Below, piece after piece: positions 6,466 through 8,824 of a stretch of 8,824 nt of DNA. Source of the stretch: an uncultured Porphyromonadaceae bacterium (GTDB lineage Bacteria > Bacteroidota > Bacteroidia > Bacteroidales > Muribaculaceae). A program made the position numbers and the translations under genes. Within the stretch, counting starts at the first letter, position 1. Each line of letters begins with the position of its first letter. The DNA lies in NCBI GenBank assembly GCA_905212215.1, contig CAJMDR010000060.1, positions 1-8,824 on the forward strand. The letters run 5' to 3'. Under the pieces are notes generated by a model. That model did no database searches, had not been told where the DNA came from, and saw only the letters and a program-made list of their open reading frames with translations.

Positions 6466-7416
6466 ATGGTTACAGATTTAAAACTTGCAAAAAAGCTCCT
6501 TTTTCATAACTCTGATAAACTGGCTTTTATCATTGGGAATGGTATCAATCGCTATGCTTATAAGAGCACTGAATTAGATACATCGTGGAGTGCGTTGTTG
6601 TTAAAGGCTTGGAAAGGGGCTTCATATACAACTCTGTCTTCGATTGATTCAGGTATAACATTTACTGAGTTCTATGATATTATGGAGCTGGAATCAAATT
6701 CCAAAGACGTAATAAAGTCAATAATAAACGATATACGAGGTTGGGATAAAACCGATTACCATAGGAGGCTATACGCATCCTTTCAAAGATTGAATCTTCC
6801 CGTATTAACGACGAACTTTGATATGTTATTGGAGAGCGTCCACAGTAACAAACACATAATAAAGCACCCCTATATTTCAGCCGGATTCACGTCATATTAT
6901 CCTTGGAACGTTGTATACACCGACTCATCTGATTTTGAGTTGCACGATATTTATGGTTTCGGGATATGGCATATCAATGGAATGATAGAATACCCTTCGA
7001 GCTTGAAGCTAAGCCTGTCATCTTATACACGTCAAAGCAAACGCGCGATAGAGTTCCTACATACAAAAAGTCTGGACGATGATTTCTCAGGTAAAAATAC
7101 AAAAAGTCTGGACGATGATTTCTCAGGTAAAAATAAGAGCGAATGGCGGGGAATGAACACCTGGCTACATCTGATTTTTAACTGTGATTTATGTATCTTC
7201 GGCTTAGGACTTGATGAACAGGAAATATTTTTACGTTGGCTCCTGATTGAACGTATGAAATATTTCAGAAAGAATCCGGAGAAAAAACGGAGAGGCTGGT
7301 ATATCTGCAAGAAAAAGGAGTTGACTTCCGGCAAACAGTTCTTTTTGGAAAAGATAGGGTTTGAGATCATTGAACTCAAAAGTTATAAAGAAATATATGA
7401 AGGACTGATGCTATAA
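6466..7416 (+). CDS. SIR2-like protein, probable NAD+-consuming effector, 316 aa
   Basis: A sirtuin-like Rossmann fold is indicated by FIIGNGINR (21-29, the nucleotide-binding loop), VLTTNFD (113-119), WHINGMIEYPSSLKLSLSSY (168-187) and IFGLGLDEQEIFLRWLL (244-260). Defence SIR2 proteins (as in ThsA, DSR and SIR2-linked Argonautes) hydrolyse NAD+ to stop phage growth; here the activity is inferred. The usual HG containing the catalytic histidine reads H169-I-N-G172, so the histidine is displaced by two positions. No SLOG, STAND or Argonaute domain is attached, so sensing must come from another protein. An exact 12-residue tandem duplication (TKSLDDDFSGKN twice, residues 200-223) sits between the SSY strand and the NTWLHLIF helix, in what should be a surface loop. 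It lies 12 bp after the HNH gene, apparently in the same transcript. Confidence 0.88.
   Translation: MVTDLKLAKKLLFHNSDKLAFIIGNGINRYAYKSTELDTSWSALLLKAWKGASYTTLSSIDSGITFTEFYDIMELESNSKDVIKSIINDIRGWDKTDYHRRLYASFQRLNLPVLTTNFDMLLESVHSNKHIIKHPYISAGFTSYYPWNVVYTDSSDFELHDIYGFGIWHINGMIEYPSSLKLSLSSYTRQSKRAIEFLHTKSLDDDFSGKNTKSLDDDFSGKNKSEWRGMNTWLHLIFNCDLCIFGLGLDEQEIFLRWLLIERMKYFRKNPEKKRRGWYICKKKELTSGKQFFLEKIGFEIIELKSYKEIYEGLML
7061..7132 (+). repeat. Perfect 36-bp tandem duplication inside the SIR2-like gene
   Basis: Bases 7061-7096 and 7097-7132 are identical and directly adjacent, followed by three further matching bases. The length is a multiple of three, so the frame is kept and 12 residues (TKSLDDDFSGKN) are doubled. 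No mismatches between the copies, synonymous positions included, points to a recent slippage or duplication event. The duplicated segment is charged and should lie in a loop. Confidence 0.97.
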
Positions 7417-7432
7417 TTGACAATACTGTCAA
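7417..7432. promoter_or_regulatory. Palindrome TTGACA-ATAC-TGTCAA before the pseudo-integrase gene
   Basis: A perfect 6-bp inverted repeat with a 4-base spacer starts on the base after the SIR2 stop codon and ends 18 bases before the next start. Its size and position would fit an operator half-site pair, or a small hairpin in the mRNA. It could be bound by the recombinase-like protein encoded next, or it could be chance. No Bacteroidota-type promoter (TTTG then TAnnTTTG at about 20 bp) is seen next to it. Confidence 0.4.
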
Positions 7433-7450
7433 GAATACAATTCAGAATCA

Positions 7451-8686
7451 ATGTTTTTGATTAGTGTTTGTTTCAGACCATCACGTAGCAAAGAAAACAG
7501 CAATAAGCCGGGTATAGTTTTCTATCGGATTGCCAGCTACGGGCTACATGAGCCTCGAATTGAGCGTAGTGTCAATTCCGATATCCGGGGAACTGACGAA
7601 AGCATCTTGCAAATTGAGAGAGAAAGGATTATTTCCCAGATCCGTCTGTTATATTGCATTATTGAGAAGCGTGAAAGCTCGGGTTCTCCATTCAGTATTG
7701 ATGATGTAATCAAGGATTTCCGAGAGGCTCTTTTAGGAGCTGAATCAATGACAGATGTCATCGCAAAATCCCTGACTGATTTTCCGTTTCAACAAGACCT
7801 CGTTTCTATCTGCCGTAACTTCAAGAAACATTTCAAGTTCAAGTTTATCCGGCGTAATGAAGTGAACAAGGAAAATATATTTGAATATATCTTGAATTTG
7901 TCTCAAGCGCTTAAAAACGAGAAACGTAATAGCCTCGCCAAGAACTATCTCAGCCTGCTATCCAGCCTCCGCACATTTGTTAATGAGAAAGACATTGATT
8001 TCAAGGAAATAGACAGAGGATTTATTCTGCGTTATGCTGAATGGCTGAAACAAACTGGCGTATCAGAATCCACACAGTCATTCTATCTACGAAATTTCCG
8101 TGCGATTCTTAATAAAGCAAATGGCGATGGGCTAATCGGCGATATATCCGGATGGTTTGACGAAGTGAATACACGTATACATTTTAGACCTACCGTTTCA
8201 AAAGGAAAATTAGATCGCAATATCCTGCTGAGAATAGATAATTTGGATTTGAGTTCTAATGAACGTCTTTCTCTGATCAGAGATATGTTTATGTTCGGTT
8301 TCTATTGCGGCGGGATGGAATTGGTTGATGTGGCACACCTGACTGAAGAGAACATTAAAAATGGTGTTCTGTCATTTCACCGCAGATTGAAAGGTCAGAT
8401 TAAAAAGGTATTATTGGGTTCTTCGGCTCTCAATATATTGAATAAATATACCTGTAAATCTGGTGCTTATCTATTTCCTTTGCTTGATAGATCCCATGGA
8501 ATACTATTTAGTACGGCGCAAAACTATGTTGCCAAAAACATGAAGGAAATAGGGCAAATCATAGGTTTCCCGGAACTCACATTCGGAATGAATATTTTGG
8601 CATTCAACTCATTAATCTCGAGCGTTAACATTTCCGAGTTATTGTTGAAACATGATTCTCCTTTTGCAAAGAACAATAGTAAATGA
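7451..8686 (+). CDS. Tyrosine-recombinase-like protein with degenerate catalytic site, 411 aa
   Basis: The overall architecture is that of Bacteroidales tyrosine integrases: an N-terminal arm, a SAM-like core-binding domain (residues about 115-235, including NYLSLLSSLRTFV and STQSFYLRNFRAILNKA) and a recombinase-like domain (260-405, including RDMFMFGFYCGGM and AHLTEENIKNGVLSF). The active site is ruined. The first catalytic arginine of the usual FYCRGM is Gly287, the KTGQ lysine position is Leu303, and the box normally reading ARHSW reads NILAFNS (381-387) without Arg or His. The protein ends about ten residues after HDS (401-403), with no nucleophilic tyrosine. Only His401 appears kept. I see no frameshift that would restore a normal C-terminus, and the ORF is otherwise intact. 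It cannot recombine DNA by the standard mechanism; a DNA-binding or regulatory role, or a decaying mobility gene, is possible. Confidence 0.82.
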   Translation: MFLISVCFRPSRSKENSNKPGIVFYRIASYGLHEPRIERSVNSDIRGTDESILQIERERIISQIRLLYCIIEKRESSGSPFSIDDVIKDFREALLGAESMTDVIAKSLTDFPFQQDLVSICRNFKKHFKFKFIRRNEVNKENIFEYILNLSQALKNEKRNSLAKNYLSLLSSLRTFVNEKDIDFKEIDRGFILRYAEWLKQTGVSESTQSFYLRNFRAILNKANGDGLIGDISGWFDEVNTRIHFRPTVSKGKLDRNILLRIDNLDLSSNERLSLIRDMFMFGFYCGGMELVDVAHLTEENIKNGVLSFHRRLKGQIKKVLLGSSALNILNKYTCKSGAYLFPLLDRSHGILFSTAQNYVAKNMKEIGQIIGFPELTFGMNILAFNSLISSVNISELLLKHDSPFAKNNSK

Positions 8687-8695
8687 AATTTTAAT

Positions 8696-8721
8696 GCCGC
8701 CTTTTGGCGGCCGAAATTTTT
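8696..8721. terminator. Rho-independent-type terminator after the pseudo-integrase gene
   Basis: Stem GCCGCC (8696-8701), loop TTTT, stem GGCGGC (8706-8711), then a tail ending in TTTTT (8717-8721). It starts 10 bases after the stop codon. AT-rich sequence on both sides (AAATTTT before, AAATTTTT after) means it could also work from the other strand, which would suit a convergent gene to the right. Confidence 0.72.
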
Positions 8722-8729
8722 AGCGAAAA

Positions 8730-8822
8730 TCAGTGGAGCCACTTCATCACGAGGTCGCTCCACTTGCTATATGACACCTGAAAGGCGTGTGGCGGCAAAA
8801 GAGGGATGTTCACGGCAAGGCG
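8730..8822 (-). CDS. Possible C-terminal end of a convergent gene, partial
   Basis: On the minus strand one frame is open from the right edge of the window for 30 codons, to a TGA at 8732-8730, ending in SKWSDLVMKWLH. The stretch is GC-rich again (35 of 64 bases at 8761-8824), like the left flank rather than the island, and a terminator stands between it and the island, both as expected for a host gene facing leftward. A 30-codon open frame can arise by chance, and another frame on the plus strand is also open here, so this is weak. No product can be named. Confidence 0.35.
   Translation of the reverse strand, partial: RLAVNIPLLPPHAFQVSYSKWSDLVMKWLH
8732..8764. repeat. Imperfect 33-base inverted repeat (hairpin) at the right flank
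   Basis: AGTGGAGC (8732-8739) pairs perfectly with GCTCCACT (8757-8764). Inside, after one C/C mismatch, ACTTC pairs with GAGGT (one G-T wobble) around the loop ATCAC. It is not followed by a T-run on the plus strand. It may be structure in the 3' end of the possible convergent gene, a second terminator-like hairpin, or a protein-binding site. Confidence 0.5.
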
Positions 8823-8824
8823 GA

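Larger units (their letters stand above)
562..8690. other. Low-GC accessory island carrying a putative multi-gene defence operon
   Basis: Hand-counted samples show the break: 39/60 G+C at 361-420 in the left flank, 19/60 at 4441-4500 inside, 35/64 at 8761-8824 on the right. All seven genes inside run in the same direction with overlaps or gaps of no more than 34 bp. Gene content (SEFIR, ABC ATPase with HNH, SIR2) is typical of anti-phage islands, and a recombinase relic sits at the right end. I found no direct-repeat attachment sites, insertion-sequence ends or tRNA at either border, so how it arrived is unclear. The exact edges are approximate. Confidence 0.65.

Noticed and set aside
907..7416. 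Thoeris system (TIR plus SIR2)
   Set aside because: The SIR2 protein is 316 aa with no room for a SLOG ligand-binding domain, and three other genes separate the two, so a standard ThsA/ThsB call is not supported.
8524..8763. 79-codon minus-strand open frame across the island end
   Set aside because: It is mostly antisense to the recombinase-like gene, runs through the terminator hairpin and has no recognisable content.
7417..8824. Active invertase or capsule phase-variation switch near the recombinase gene
   Set aside because: The recombinase lacks its catalytic residues and tyrosine, and no pair of inverted sites flanking a promoter was seen.
1..8824. CRISPR arrays, tRNA or rRNA genes, insertion sequences
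   Set aside because: Nothing with spaced repeats, cloverleaf structure or transposase motifs was seen; the only tandem repeat is the two-copy unit inside the SIR2 gene.

Overview
The window looks like a piece of a Bacteroidota (probably gut Bacteroidales) chromosome. Three things suggest this: the capsule-type DegT/DnrJ/EryC1 aminotransferase at the left edge, the Bacteroidales-style tyrosine-recombinase homologue at the right, and start codons in AT-rich leaders without clear Shine-Dalgarno sequences. The genus cannot be named from this sequence.

Layout: (1) positions 1-561 hold the 3' end of a GC-rich polysaccharide-type aminotransferase gene. (2) From about 560 to 8690 composition falls sharply and a tight run of plus-strand genes follows: a 121-aa unknown protein, a SEFIR/TIR-like protein with extra N- and C-terminal regions, a stand-alone DnaB-like RecA-fold ATPase, a large ABC/SMC-type ATPase, an HNH nuclease, a SIR2-like protein, and a tyrosine-recombinase-like protein whose catalytic residues are almost all gone. 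Junctions are overlaps of 4, 17 and 14 bp or gaps of 6, 23, 12 and 34 bp, so the first six genes at least look like one transcript. (3) At 8696-8721 a GC-rich hairpin with a T-rich tail closes the block. (4) The last ~90 bases return to high GC and may encode the C-terminus of a convergent gene.

Interpretation: the low-GC block has the content of an anti-phage defence island. The ATPase and HNH genes resemble a Septu (PtuA/PtuB) pair. The SEFIR and SIR2 proteins belong to fold families that often degrade or convert NAD+ in abortive-infection systems. The DnaB-like protein could sense or imitate replication machinery. I do not recognise this exact combination (unknown small protein + SEFIR + DnaB-like + PtuA-like + PtuB-like + SIR2 + dead integrase) as a named system, and it is the main candidate for something undescribed. 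Whether it is one machine or two or three systems side by side cannot be decided from one window. Other oddities are an exact in-frame 36-bp tandem duplication in the SIR2 gene, substitutions of key ATPase residues in the DnaB-like protein, and a perfect palindrome just before the pseudo-integrase gene.
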